NCBI GenBank assembly: GCA_020853575.1
Contig: JADYYP010000036.1
Coordinates: 1-64,000 of the forward strand
DNA from: Planctomycetota bacterium
GTDB lineage: Bacteria; Planctomycetota; UBA1135; GCA-002686595
DNA: 64,000 bases
Reading direction: 5' to 3'
Part shown: in pieces, positions 18,327-29,329 of the stretch
How the letters are laid out: every line of letters starts with the position of its first letter
Numbering within the stretch: the first letter of the stretch is position 1
The notes under the pieces: generated by a model
Seen by the model: only the letters and a program-made list of their open reading frames with translations
The model's database searches: none
Told to the model about the DNA's origin: nothing
Made by a program: the position numbers and the translations under genes

Positions 18327-19373
18327 GTGAGCCCGCCTCGCATTGGCTTCGACGTCTCGCCGCTGCATCTGCCCCATCCGCCGGGCGTGGTGCGTGCGAC
18401 GCGGGGCATGGTCGAGGCGCTCGAACGCCGCGGACGCATCGAGGTCGTGCGGCTGGTCCCCCAAGGGCCACTGCGCGCATGGCGTCACTCACGCCTTCCG
18501 CAGCTCGTCGCCAGCGAGCGCTTGCTCGGCTTGCATTCGCCCGTCAGCGCCTTCCCGCGCTCAGGTCCGGGCCGCCGCGTGCAGACCATCCACGAGTTGC
18601 CGTGGAAGCACGGCGTGGAAGAGAACGCCGACCTCAAGCACCGTTTCTGGGCCGCGTGGGGACCGCTGCGCGCCGACCGCGTGTTGGTTCCGAGCGAGCA
18701 CGTCGCGCGCGATGTGCGCTCCAGACTGCTCCCAGGAGCGCGCAAGGTGCGCGTCGTCCCGTGGGGCGTCGGCGCGCCCTTCGGCGATATGCCGAATCCG
18801 GGTACGGTCGACGAGGTGGTGCTGGGCAAGTACCGGCTCGGCCAAGATCCACTCGCGCTGTGCCCGGGCGCCGTGCGCGCCAAGAAGAACCTCGCGGCCG
18901 TCTTGCGCGGACTCGCGCGCGCGCGAGAGAGCGGCGGTCCGCGCATCCAACTCGTCGTCACCGGCGAGCACAGCGCCGACCTGCGCCGCGACCTCGGCCT
19001 GGTGGCGCGACTGGGATTGTCCGACAGCGTGTCGACCCCCGGCGTGATCGACGAGCGCGACTGGCCCGCGCTGATGCGGCTCGCGAGCGCGGTTCCGGTG
19101 CTGTCGCGCTCGGAGGGCTTCGCCTTTCCGGTGCTCGAGGCGCTCGCCTGCGGTGTGCCGGTGATCGTTCCGCCGGACAGCGCGCAGTCCGAGCTCGCCG
19201 GAGCGTGCGCGCTGGTCGTCGATCCCGACGACCCGGAAGCCGTGGCGCGGGCTCTGGTGCACGCGGTGAGCGAGCGCGAGTCGCTGCGCGCGGCGGCCGT
19301 GGAGCGCGCGGCGCAGTTCTCGTGGGAGCGCTGTGCGGAACGCGTCGAGGCGCTGTGGCAGGAGCTCGCGTGA
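18327..19373 (+). CDS. GT4-family glycosyltransferase
   Basis: 348-residue GT-B glycosyltransferase. Features are RIGFDVSPLHLPHPPGVVR at the N-terminus, ALCPGAVRAKKNLAAVLRGL in the linker to the second Rossmann domain, and the E-x7-E motif in SEGFAFPVLEALACGVPVI. The start is the GTG at 18327, because homologues begin just before R-I-G-x-D. A longer frame overlaps the divergent molybdoenzyme. The next glycosyltransferase overlaps by four bases (GTGA). Confidence 0.87.
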   Translation: MSPPRIGFDVSPLHLPHPPGVVRATRGMVEALERRGRIEVVRLVPQGPLRAWRHSRLPQLVASERLLGLHSPVSAFPRSGPGRRVQTIHELPWKHGVEENADLKHRFWAAWGPLRADRVLVPSEHVARDVRSRLLPGARKVRVVPWGVGAPFGDMPNPGTVDEVVLGKYRLGQDPLALCPGAVRAKKNLAAVLRGLARARESGGPRIQLVVTGEHSADLRRDLGLVARLGLSDSVSTPGVIDERDWPALMRLASAVPVLSRSEGFAFPVLEALACGVPVIVPPDSAQSELAGACALVVDPDDPEAVARALVHAVSERESLRAAAVERAAQFSWERCAERVEALWQELA

Positions 19374-20482
19374 AACCGCTGCGCGTGCTGGTGTGCGGCA
19401 GCGTGCTCTCGCAGGGCATCGGCGGAGTTCGCCGACACAACGCGGAGATCTTGCCGCGCGCGGCGCGGATCCTCGAGCGCCACGGTGGTGCGCTCACCGT
19501 CCTCGCGGGCCGTGCGGGCATCGCATTCGAGCTCCCGCGCTCGATCGCGGTGCTCCCCAGCGATGTCCCGCCGCGCCCGGTGCTCGCACGAGCTTGGCGT
19601 GAATCGGCGGCGCTCGAAGCCTGCCTGAGGAGCGCACGTTCGCAGGGTTCATCGTTCGATGTCGTGCACACGGCGCACTTGCCTGCGCCTCGCGGATTGA
19701 GCGCGCCGTTCACGCTGCTGCTGCACGACCTCAAGAGCGTCCTCGCGGGCGATGCGTCATCGCTGCGCCGCGCGGTCGGTCGCCGAGTGCTGCGCGACGC
19801 GGCCGAGCGCGCGGCACGCATCGCCTGCGTCTCCCGAACCCTAGCCACCGAGCTCGAGCGCTATGCGCCGAATGCCGCGGGCCGCGTCGGCGTCGTACCC
19901 AACGGTTGCGACCACCTGCCGCTGGTGCCGCGCGTCCCCGACGCGGCGGGCTTCCTGCTGTGCGTCGGCCGGATCGAGCCGCGCAAGAACGTCGAGTTGC
20001 TCGTGCGTGCGCTGGCGCTCGCTCCGGATCTGCCCGAGGTCCACTTGGCGGGCGACGCCCAGCGCGAACACCTCGAGCGGATCCTGGCGCTGGCACGGGA
20101 GCTCGGGGTCGACGGGCGCATCCGCGTGCTGGGCGTGTGCGACGACGCGCGCCTCGCGCAGTCGTATGGCTCGTGCGCGTGCGTCGTATTGCCGTCGCTG
20201 CGCGAGGGATTCGACATCCCGCTGGCCGAGGCGCTGCGAGCGGGCGCGCCGATCGCAGCTTCAGATCTGGACGTGCACCGCGAAGTCGTCGCTGGCCGTG
20301 CCGAGCTTTTCGATCCGCGCTCGCCACAGGACTGCGTGCGCGCGATCCGCGCGGCGCTCGCCGCCGCCGCTCGCGCCGCGGACCCCGCGGGCCCGCGCCC
20401 GCTCGGCGCCACGACTTGGGACGAAGCCGCGCTGGCGTTGGTCGCGCTCTGGCGCAGCGCGGCGTCTGTGCCGAGCACGTGA
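19370..20482 (+). CDS. GT4-family glycosyltransferase
   Basis: 370-residue GT-B glycosyltransferase. The N-terminus VKPLRVLVCGSVLSQGIGGV and the acceptor-domain DVVHTAHLPAPRG are followed by the donor domain FLLCVGRIEPRKNVELLVRA and the E-x7-E motif REGFDIPLAEALRAGAPI. The GTG start overlaps the stop codon of the upstream GT, and GGAG lies nine bases before it, so the pair is translationally coupled and probably acts on the same glycan. It is convergent with the repeat-protein gene, with only 15 bp between. Confidence 0.87.
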   Translation: MKPLRVLVCGSVLSQGIGGVRRHNAEILPRAARILERHGGALTVLAGRAGIAFELPRSIAVLPSDVPPRPVLARAWRESAALEACLRSARSQGSSFDVVHTAHLPAPRGLSAPFTLLLHDLKSVLAGDASSLRRAVGRRVLRDAAERAARIACVSRTLATELERYAPNAAGRVGVVPNGCDHLPLVPRVPDAAGFLLCVGRIEPRKNVELLVRALALAPDLPEVHLAGDAQREHLERILALARELGVDGRIRVLGVCDDARLAQSYGSCACVVLPSLREGFDIPLAEALRAGAPIAASDLDVHREVVAGRAELFDPRSPQDCVRAIRAALAAAARAADPAGPRPLGATTWDEAALALVALWRSAASVPST

Positions 20483-20497
20483 CGGAGCGCAGCCCGA

Positions 20498-21865
20498 CTA
20501 CTTGCGGCGCAACAGCGCGCCCGCGGCACCGAGCAACAGCGCCGCGCGCTCATCGGTCTTCTTGAACGAGCCTTGCAGGCGGTCGATTTCGTCGAGCGCG
20601 CCGTGAAGCGCCAGCCCCAGTCCGATCGCGGTCAACACCTCGGGGCGCTCGTCCTTCGGCCCGACGTCCGCGATCCGCAGGGCCTCGACCGCGTTCCCGC
20701 CGTTGGCCAAGATCTCGGCCGCCTTGCGCCGCGCGGCTTGCGCCTCGTTGGCGCTCTGCGCGCCGCGCAAGAAGGTCAGCGCGCGCATCAGCAGCCGCGC
20801 GCGGTCCTCGGGCAGTTCGGCGAACGCCGCGCTGCGAGCGACGCGCACCGAGGCATCGACGCCGACCCACACCTCGGTGATGCGCTCGAGAAGCGCCTCC
20901 GCGCCGGAGGCGTCGCCGCGCTGGAGGTGCGCACTCACCAGGGCGGCCCAGCCTGAGCTGCGCCCGTGCTTCTCGGGAATCGTGGCCACGATTTCCTCGG
21001 CGCGTGCGAACTCGCCCTTCTCCGCGAGCGTTTCGGCGATCTGCGTGAGCGCGACGGCCTGCGTCTCGGGCTTGCCGATGGCGCGCGCCAAAGCGAGTCC
21101 CCCGTCGAGATCGCCCGACTGGACCTTGGCGAGCGCGAGATCGACGCGCACGTCGTCGCGGTAGGGCTGCAGCTTGATGCCCGCGGCGTACTGCTCCAGC
21201 GCCGCGTCGACTCCGCGCTTGGCGCGCTCGTGCACCAGCGCCTTCCTGGCCGCGGCCTGGGCCTCCGGATCTTGGATCTGCGCCGCGAGCGCCTCCGCGC
21301 CGGTCGCGTCACCGTTCTCACACAGGCGCTCGACGACGCGCGATCGTGCTAGGTCCGCGAAGTACGCGTCCGCGATGCCGGCCACGGTCGCGACGGCTCC
21401 CGCGTGGTCGCCGACCAAGGCCTGCAACGGCCCGAGCTCGATCCGCAGGTCCTGCGCCATGCGCGGATCGTCGACGATCTCGAGCACGCGCCCCAAAGCG
21501 TCGATCATCGGGCGCAGCGCCTCGCGCGGCTTGCCCTTGGGCAACTCGTGGGCGAACTCGCGGCACAACTCGACCATCCAGGGCACGAGCCCGAGTTGCA
21601 TGCCGACGTTGAAGGTCGCGACCAAAGCGCGCAGGGTCGCTGCGACGTCGTCCCCGTGCAGCCGGGCGTCCGCGATGCGCGCGAGCAACGTGGCGCGCTC
21701 GCGCGGATCCTCGCTGGCTTCCGCCATGGCTGCGACGGCCGCGAGGCACTTCTCCGCGGCGCCGCGCGGATCCTCCGGCGTCAGGCCGAGCGGTGGTGAG
21801 CTGGGCGCCGCGCTCGCCTGCGCCGCTTCGTCTTTGCGACCAAACAACTTGGAGAGGAAACTCAT
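20498..21865 (-). CDS. Tetratricopeptide/HEAT-like helical repeat protein
   Basis: 455-residue Ala/Leu-rich, all-helical protein. The start MSFLSKLFGRKDEA is typical of soluble or peripheral proteins. From about residue 40 to the end there are ~35-residue helical pairs such as ERATLLARIADARLHGDDVA and AVALTQIAETLAEKGEFARA, as in TPR-like solenoids. No catalytic motif. It probably acts as a scaffold. It follows the FHA-domain gene on the same strand after 127 bp, suggesting a shared regulatory or membrane-associated function. Confidence 0.7.
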   Translation of the reverse strand: MSFLSKLFGRKDEAAQASAAPSSPPLGLTPEDPRGAAEKCLAAVAAMAEASEDPRERATLLARIADARLHGDDVAATLRALVATFNVGMQLGLVPWMVELCREFAHELPKGKPREALRPMIDALGRVLEIVDDPRMAQDLRIELGPLQALVGDHAGAVATVAGIADAYFADLARSRVVERLCENGDATGAEALAAQIQDPEAQAAARKALVHERAKRGVDAALEQYAAGIKLQPYRDDVRVDLALAKVQSGDLDGGLALARAIGKPETQAVALTQIAETLAEKGEFARAEEIVATIPEKHGRSSGWAALVSAHLQRGDASGAEALLERITEVWVGVDASVRVARSAAFAELPEDRARLLMRALTFLRGAQSANEAQAARRKAAEILANGGNAVEALRIADVGPKDERPEVLTAIGLGLALHGALDEIDRLQGSFKKTDERAALLLGAAGALLRRK

Positions 21866-21992
21866 GGTGCGAAGGCGCGACACGCGCCCGAATTCCAGGG
21901 CCGAGCGCGAGTGGGCGCAGGATTCGAACGCATGCCGAGCGGCTTGTCGCGCACTTTCTCGCGCCTTTCGTTGAGCGCGCGCAGCCGCACGG

Positions 21993-22895
21993 TCACTTCG
22001 ACTGCTCGTCGCTCGCCCCACCGTCCGCCGGCTGCGCAGCGGGTCCGTCGAGCGCTTCGTCGCGCGCTTCGCCCCCGCTCAAGCGCTGCTTCAGGAACGC
22101 GGTGCCCGAGAACGCCAGCCACGCGAGCGCCGCCATCACCGCGATCGCCAACAGCCCGAGCAGCCACTTCACCGGCGCCGAGAGTTGCGCCATGTCGGCG
22201 TGCGCCAGCCCGCGCGTGTTCTCGATCTTGCTGAACTGCAGGATGCGCTCGCCCGCGCGTTCCTTGGAGCGCGAGATCGCGCCGCCCGCGGACGCTGGCG
22301 CGGGACCGAAGCCCGTGTCGAGCAGCGTGTTCTTGAACTGCGGCGGAGGCGCGGGCGGGACGCGCGGCGAGACCTGGGTCAACACCAGGTGCGGATCGAC
22401 GGGAGCCCGCAGCGCATCGCGTTGAGCGGCGGGCGCCGAATCGGCCTGCGGCGCGGGCCGCGGAGCGGGCGCGTGCGAAGGGCCGGGTTGCGGAGCATCC
22501 TCCAGGGAGAGCTCGTCCGCGCCCTCGAGCGTCAGCTCTTCGACTGCGGGCGGCTGCGCGGCGACCACGGGCGCGCGGGCGGGCCTCGGAGCCGCGCTCG
22601 CGGGCTCGGGGTCGGCACTGCGGAAGCGCAGCAAGATCTCGCCCAGCTGGAACTCGAGTTGGTCCTCTAGCTCGAGCTTCTCGACGCGCCGCTTGTCGTG
22701 CACGAGTCCGTTGCGCGAACCGTCGTCGACGATCGTCCACCGACCCTCGCTGCACTCGAAGTGCGCGTGGTGGCGCGAGATCGACGCGTGCTTGAGCGCG
22801 ATGGCGCACTCCGGCGTCCGACCGACGACGGCGCCGGGCTTGACCATGAACGACTTGCCGACTTCGGGGCCGGACAGCACGAACAGTTGCGGCAC
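21993..22895 (-). CDS. FHA-domain membrane protein
   Basis: 300 residues. Residues 1-95 form a forkhead-associated phosphothreonine-binding domain with its signature GRTPECAIAL, SISRHHAHFE and DDGSRNGLVHD. A long Pro/Ala-rich linker follows, then one transmembrane helix near residues 240-262 (VKWLLGLLAIAVMAALAWLA) and a short acidic tail. The GTG start at 22895 overlaps the upstream stop by one base and has AGGGAG before it. It probably reads Ser/Thr-kinase signals at the membrane. No kinase gene is nearby. Confidence 0.83.
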   Translation of the reverse strand: MPQLFVLSGPEVGKSFMVKPGAVVGRTPECAIALKHASISRHHAHFECSEGRWTIVDDGSRNGLVHDKRRVEKLELEDQLEFQLGEILLRFRSADPEPASAAPRPARAPVVAAQPPAVEELTLEGADELSLEDAPQPGPSHAPAPRPAPQADSAPAAQRDALRAPVDPHLVLTQVSPRVPPAPPPQFKNTLLDTGFGPAPASAGGAISRSKERAGERILQFSKIENTRGLAHADMAQLSAPVKWLLGLLAIAVMAALAWLAFSGTAFLKQRLSGGEARDEALDGPAAQPADGGASDEQSK

Positions 22896-23230
22896 TAGCG
22901 TGACTCCCTTGCTGCGCCGCTCGCGGCGCGCTCGCGGTCCCATTCCGCGGCCCGGCGCTCGAACTTGCGTTCGAAGTCGCTGGCGCGCATCTGCAGCTTG
23001 AAGGCCACGCGTCCGGCGATCGCGAGCACCGGGATCGAATGTCCAAAGCGTTCGACGAGCCGCGGGTCGCTGTCGATGTCGATCTCCTCGAGCGAGAACG
23101 CGCGCGCGACGTGCGCGCGGCCGAGCTCGGCCTTGAGGAGCTCGCACAAGTGGCACGCGCGGCGCGTGTACAAGGTCAACGGAACGGGCTGCGGGCGCGG
23201 GCCGAGCCAACGGTCGAGGAGCGACGACAC
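22895..23230 (-). CDS. Glutaredoxin-like thioredoxin-fold protein
   Basis: 111-residue protein of the DUF836/glutaredoxin-like group. The redox motif is CHLC in LTLYTRRACHLCELLKAEL, followed by IDIDSDPRLVERFGHSIPVL with the cis-Pro of the thioredoxin fold. The start is taken as the GTG at 23230 (MSSLLDRWLGP); a longer frame exists but lacks family similarity. It overlaps the FHA gene by one base, so it is the first gene of that operon. Confidence 0.78.
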   Translation of the reverse strand: MSSLLDRWLGPRPQPVPLTLYTRRACHLCELLKAELGRAHVARAFSLEEIDIDSDPRLVERFGHSIPVLAIAGRVAFKLQMRASDFERKFERRAAEWDRERAASGAARESR

Positions 23231-23336
23231 ACCTCGAAGATAGCGCCGGTCCTCGCGGGAGGGAAAGCGCCGGCGCGGAGCGCGGCCAGAGGTGCATTGC
23301 GCTGGAGCGCGCCGGCGCCAGACTGTGCGCACGCCG

Positions 23337-24230
23337 ATGGCCGATTCCAGCGACAACACGCGTGTTTCGACCGAGCCGCTCGCCGTCGAAGTGCACGGGC
23401 TGCGCCAGAGCTACGAGCGCGGCCTGTTCCGGCGCAGCATCGAGGTGCTCCACGGGATCGACCTCGCGCTGCGCGCCGGGGAGTTCGTCGGACTGGTCGG
23501 CCCCAACGGTTCGGGCAAGAGCACGCTGATGCGCGTCTTGGCTGCCGTCGACGAGCCCTCGGCGGGATCGGCGCGCGTGTTCGGACGCGCCCCCGACCAC
23601 GCGCAGGCGCGGCGCGCGACCGGCTTCTGTCCGGAAGACTCGCCGTTTCCGCGCGAGCTCTCCGCGGCCCAGGTGCTCGACGTGCTCGGTTCGCTCTACG
23701 GCCTCGCCCGAGCGCAGCGGCGCGAGCGCGCCGCGGAGCTGCTGGACCTGGTCGGGCTCAGCGCCAGCGCCAAGCGACCGCTCGCCAGCTACTCCCGCGG
23801 GATGCTGAGACGCTTCGGGCTCGCGCAAGCGCTGCTGCACCAACCGAAGTTGCTGCTGCTCGACGAGCCGACCGCCGGGCTCGACGCGCTCGGCTTCGAG
23901 GTGTTCGAGCGCCTGCTGGAATCCGAGCGCGCGCGCGGCACGACCGCAATCGTCTCCTCGCACCTGCTCAGCGATCTGCAGCGCCGCTGCGAGCGCCTGG
24001 TCGTGCTGGTCGAGGGTCGGATCGAAGCGCAAGGCACGGCTCTGGAGCTCGTCGGCGACCTGGGTGAGCGCGCGCGCTTCGAGCTCTCGGTCTCAGGGCT
24101 AGCGCCGCGCGAGCTCGAGCTCGTGCAGCGCGAGATCGAACGCCTGGGCGGTCAGTCCCACGGCGTGCAGCCGGCACAGTTCAACTTGTTCGAGCTCTAT
24201 CGGCGCGGCCGAGCGCGCGCTGCACCGTGA
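23337..24230 (+). CDS. ABC transporter ATP-binding protein
   Basis: 297-residue ATPase. Walker A is GPNGSGKSTL, the Q-loop region is ATGFCPEDSPF, the signature motif is a degenerate YSRGMLRR (normally L-S-G-G-Q), and Walker B is LLLLDEPTAGLD with the switch His in VSSHLL. This pattern fits the ABC-2 type export/gliding group. The C-terminal ~80 residues form an accessory domain. The next gene overlaps by four bases and is the presumed membrane partner. Confidence 0.9.
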   Translation: MADSSDNTRVSTEPLAVEVHGLRQSYERGLFRRSIEVLHGIDLALRAGEFVGLVGPNGSGKSTLMRVLAAVDEPSAGSARVFGRAPDHAQARRATGFCPEDSPFPRELSAAQVLDVLGSLYGLARAQRRERAAELLDLVGLSASAKRPLASYSRGMLRRFGLAQALLHQPKLLLLDEPTAGLDALGFEVFERLLESERARGTTAIVSSHLLSDLQRRCERLVVLVEGRIEAQGTALELVGDLGERARFELSVSGLAPRELELVQREIERLGGQSHGVQPAQFNLFELYRRGRARAAP

Positions 24231-25279
24231 GCCTGACGTTCGCCCTTCTCGCAGTGCGCCGCACGCTCGCGCGAGGCGTGTGGCTCGGCGCAGCGACGCT
24301 CGCCGTCCTCGTCGTCGCCACGCAGCGCCGCGGCGGCACGCTGCTGGAGAGCGCGCTCGACGCCGAGGCGACCACGCGCGTCGGAGCGTGGACGGCGTTC
24401 GCGCTCAGCGTGTGGCCCTGGCTCGCGTGGCGCGCGGCGAGCCTCATCCCGATGTGGCGCGAGAGCGAGCTCGAATTCGTCGCGGGCGTGCCCGCGAGCC
24501 GCGCGCGACTCGTGTTGTCCAGTTGGTTCGGCGTGTGGCTGGCGATGTGCGCGAGCGTGTTGCTCGCCGCCGGCGCCGCCGAGGCGACCGCGCCACGCTC
24601 GAGCGAAGTGCTCGCGCGGGTCGGCGAGATCGCGCTGCCGCACAACATCGTGTTGGGCGGAGCCGAGCCGGTGGTGTGGCGCAGCGAGCTTCCGGAACGT
24701 GCCGCCGCGGAACGCCTGCGACTACACCTCGAGTTCGTTCCGCTCTCGAACTACGCCGACGTCGAGTGGAGCGTCGCGCGCGCGGGCCGCACCACGCGCG
24801 CCTTGGTGCGCGTCTCGTCGCACTCCGAGCTCGAGCTGCCGTTTCCCGACGGTTCGGGTGAGGCCGAGTTCCGACTCTCGCGCGCGGCGGGCGAGGGACT
24901 GGTGATGTGCGGCGCTCGACCGCTCGAGTTGCTCGCCCGCGGCAAGAGCTCGCGCTGGTGCTCCATCGTCCTCGCCGCGCACGCGGCGCTCGCGGGTGCC
25001 GTGTGTGGCGCGCTGGCGCTGGGACTGGGCGCCTGGATGCGCGCCAGCCTGGCCTTCGGGCTCGCGGCCGCGGCGCAGGTTGCGTTGGCGTTCGCCGAGC
25101 CGGAGTGGGCGCGCCAAATCGCGCCCTGGAGCGCGCTGCCCGCCGCGTTCGAAGCCTGCGGCCGCGGACTCGTGCCCCAAGCCCCGGGTTTGGCCGAGTG
25201 CGCCGCGAGCTTCGCCTGGACGGCGGCGGGCCTGGCGCTGGCCAGCGCCGGGATCCGACGCTGGAGGAGGCCCGCGTGA
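24227..25279 (+). CDS. ABC-transporter-associated membrane protein
   Basis: 350 residues with hydrophobic segments around 13-33, 55-75, 88-115, 245-270, 272-295 and 320-342, separated by a soluble beta-rich domain (about 130-240). The start is the GTG overlapping the ATPase stop (GTGA). No ABC-2 permease motif is obvious, but position and topology make it the likely membrane subunit. Very rich in Ala, Arg and Leu. The stop overlaps the next GTG start, so it is the middle gene of a coupled three-gene set. Confidence 0.75.
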   Translation: MSLTFALLAVRRTLARGVWLGAATLAVLVVATQRRGGTLLESALDAEATTRVGAWTAFALSVWPWLAWRAASLIPMWRESELEFVAGVPASRARLVLSSWFGVWLAMCASVLLAAGAAEATAPRSSEVLARVGEIALPHNIVLGGAEPVVWRSELPERAAAERLRLHLEFVPLSNYADVEWSVARAGRTTRALVRVSSHSELELPFPDGSGEAEFRLSRAAGEGLVMCGARPLELLARGKSSRWCSIVLAAHAALAGAVCGALALGLGAWMRASLAFGLAAAAQVALAFAEPEWARQIAPWSALPAAFEACGRGLVPQAPGLAECAASFAWTAAGLALASAGIRRWRRPA

Positions 25280-25857
25280 GCCGTCGACGCTGGCACACCT
25301 GGGGCTGGATCGGCGTCTTCGCGCTGGCCGCGTCAGCGGTGTGGATCGAGAGCGCCACCAGCGCTCCGGACTCTAGCAGCGTGACCCAGCGGCTGCTCGG
25401 CCCGCTGGCGCGCCCGCTGGCGAGCGCGCAGTGGGTGCGCGTCGACCTGGCGCTGCGCGCCGGTCGCACGGACCTGGCCCTGGCGCGCGCGGAGACCGCG
25501 ATCGAGCTCGATCCAGGACTTTCGCTGGGCTGGATCTCGCTGGCGCGCCACATGGCGTTCGAGCTGGCCTCGCCCGAGACCGAGCTCGACCCACAGCGCC
25601 GATTGACCTGGAGGCGCGCAGCCCTGGCGCTGGCGGCGCGCGGCGAGCGCACGGCTTCCGACCCCGGACTGCTCGCGTTCTGGCAGGGCCTGATCCTGTT
25701 CCACGCCGCGCAAGTCGACCCCGAGTTGCCCTGGCCGGGCGGGCGGCCCGCGGTGCTCCAGGCCGCGGTCGCGCACTTCGAGCGCGCGGCGAAGCTCGGC
25801 GATCCTGACGCGCCGGACGCCGCGCGCGCGGCGCGCTCCCTGCTCCGCGAGCGTTGA
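25276..25857 (+). CDS. Signal-anchored TPR-like protein
   Basis: 193 residues. The N-terminal anchor is residues about 9-26 (GWIGVFALAASAVWIESA). Helical repeats then include RVDLALRAGRTDLALARAETAIELDPGLSLGW, a TPR-like pair, and VAHFERAAKLGDPDAPDAARA. The GTG start overlaps the preceding stop and is preceded by GGAGGAGG, so translation is coupled to the ABC genes. Probably an accessory protein of that transporter; exact role unknown. Confidence 0.7.
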   Translation: MSRRRWHTWGWIGVFALAASAVWIESATSAPDSSSVTQRLLGPLARPLASAQWVRVDLALRAGRTDLALARAETAIELDPGLSLGWISLARHMAFELASPETELDPQRRLTWRRAALALAARGERTASDPGLLAFWQGLILFHAAQVDPELPWPGGRPAVLQAAVAHFERAAKLGDPDAPDAARAARSLLRER

Positions 25858-25933
25858 ACGCGCCGCGGCGGCCTCGATTCGAAGATCGCTGTCCACTCGG
25901 CGCCAGCCCGCGCACTTGGGGGTGGGTGCGATC

Positions 25934-25977
25934 GCCGGCCTGCGGACCACGACCCACGGGGTCGAGCGCAGGCCGGC
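25934..25977 (+). terminator. Probable terminator hairpin after the ABC operon
   Basis: Perfect 11-bp inverted repeat (GCCGGCCTGCG / CGCAGGCCGGC) around a 22-base loop that can also pair internally. It is followed by GGTTCTTT, a short T-rich stretch. It lies 77 bp after the operon's last stop. Confidence 0.6.
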
Positions 25978-25989
25978 GGTTCTTTGCGC

Positions 25990-26037
25990 GCGCCACCGCC
26001 CGCTCGCGCCACCGCCCGCTCGCGCCACCGCCCGCTC
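25990..26037 (+). repeat. Tandem repeat, three perfect 16-bp copies
   Basis: The unit GCGCCACCGCCCGCTC occurs three times in a row without a mismatch, in the spacer before the DedA gene. Such short direct repeats can vary in copy number. It is not CRISPR-like, since there are no spacers. Confidence 0.85.
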
Positions 26038-26150
26038 ACGACCCGGCGCACACCCCACAGCGCCCCGTGCCGCGCAACCACCGAGCGCGAGCTCCAACGC
26101 CGACTTGGCGCACCGTTCGCCGCGCGTGCGAGCTACTATTCCGCGCCCGC

Positions 26151-26819
26151 ATGCTGCTGTTGCTCGAGGGAATCCGCGCCTTCATCGAACAGTACGTCGA
26201 TCGGTTCAATTACCTCGGACCGTTCGTCGTGCTGCTCCTGTGCGGCGTCGGGCTGCCGATCCCCGAGGAAGCGACGCTGATCACCTGCGGCGTGCTGCTG
26301 CACCGCGGCGAGGTCGAGTTCCTACCGATCACGATCGTCTGCTCGTGCGCCATCCTGCTCGGAGACACGGTGCCCTACGTGCTCGGCCGCGTGTACGGCA
26401 TGCGCGCACTGCAGGTGCGCTGGGTGCGCCGCGTGTTGCACCCCGAGCGCTTCGCGCGCATCGAGGCGCGCTTCGAGAAGTACGGCGACTGGGCCACGTT
26501 CTTCCTGCGCTTCCTGCCGGGAGCACGCATCGCGGGCTACTTCGTGGTCGGCACGATGCGCATGGGCTACGCGCGCTTCATGCTGATCGATGCGCTCGGG
26601 GTGTTGATCTCGGTGCCGACCTCGATCTGGGCGGCCAAGAAGGCCAAGGAGAAGCTCGAGGAGCTCGGAGGCGCCGACAACGGGATCTGGCATCTGGCGC
26701 TAATGATCGCGGCCGTGGTCGCGATCGGGCTCGTCGCCAAGCTGGTGCGGCGCAAGTCGCCCCCGCCGGCCGCGCCGGATCCGACGCGCGAGCCGACCGC
26801 GGGACCCGACAGCCACTGA
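26151..26819 (+). CDS. DedA-family membrane protein
   Basis: 222-residue protein of the DedA/Tvp38 family (predicted lipid scramblase or transporter-like). The typical first segment is IPEEATLITCGVLL, with the acidic residue in P-x-P-x-E, followed by a second conserved block, WATFFLRFLPGARIAGYFVVG. Three to four hydrophobic segments are present, with a basic Pro-rich tail. The start ATG MLLLLEG is chosen; frames extending upstream run through the tandem repeat. Confidence 0.85.
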   Translation: MLLLLEGIRAFIEQYVDRFNYLGPFVVLLLCGVGLPIPEEATLITCGVLLHRGEVEFLPITIVCSCAILLGDTVPYVLGRVYGMRALQVRWVRRVLHPERFARIEARFEKYGDWATFFLRFLPGARIAGYFVVGTMRMGYARFMLIDALGVLISVPTSIWAAKKAKEKLEELGGADNGIWHLALMIAAVVAIGLVAKLVRRKSPPPAAPDPTREPTAGPDSH

Positions 26820-27149
26820 ACGAGCGCGCGGCTCCGCCCCGGGGGGGGAGGGCGCGCGCCGCGCCCAGGCGCGACCGGCGGCCACGGCCCGGCCGAGAGT
26901 CCCTGAGAGCTGTCGGGGCAAGGCGAGGAAGGACGCGGGTGCGCCGCCCCTCCTGGTCGCGCGGTCGGGGAAGATTGACCCCTGGCTGGCGCTCGCTAAG
27001 CTCTCTGCCCCATTTCTTCGGCGGACGCGCTCTGACCTCGACGCACAGTCCCGGATCGCGCGCGCCGCTTGCCAGCCCCCGTCCCCGCAGCCCTCGGAAT
27101 CGGCTCCGCGCCGCTCCGCGCTGCTTCCCCAAGCCCCCGAAATTTTAGG
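26820..27149. other. Spacer with terminator-like hairpin and promoter candidate
   Basis: 330 bp. Immediately after the DedA stop is an imperfect GC hairpin (about 26824-26857) containing a run of eight G residues, which could act as a terminator. Further right is a sigma70-like promoter candidate for the pyrophosphatase (26975-27002). No coding frame is supported. Confidence 0.5.
26975..27002 (+). promoter_or_regulatory. Sigma70-like promoter candidate for the pyrophosphatase
   Basis: TTGACC (five of six matches to the -35 consensus) and TAAGCT are separated by 16 bases. The predicted transcript would have a leader of about 140 nt before the ATG at 27150. Predicted from pattern only. Confidence 0.4.
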
Positions 27150-29237
<2,088 letters not shown>

Positions 29238-29262
29238 GCCGGCCCTCGGGCGCTAAACTCTC

Positions 29263-29297
29263 GGCGCGGAGCTCGACGCTCCGCGCCGCTTTCATTT
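29263..29297 (+). terminator. Intrinsic terminator after the pyrophosphatase
   Basis: Perfect 10-bp stem (GGCGCGGAGC / GCTCCGCGCC) with a 5-base loop, followed by GCTTTCATTT. It lies 25 bp past the stop codon, the classical arrangement. Confidence 0.8.
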
Positions 29298-29329
29298 CCC
29301 ACGCACATCGTTTCCCATCGAGAGGTTGC

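Noticed and set aside
25990..26037. CRISPR array
   Set aside because: Three direct repeats have no spacers between them, the unit is only 16 bp, and no cas genes are seen.
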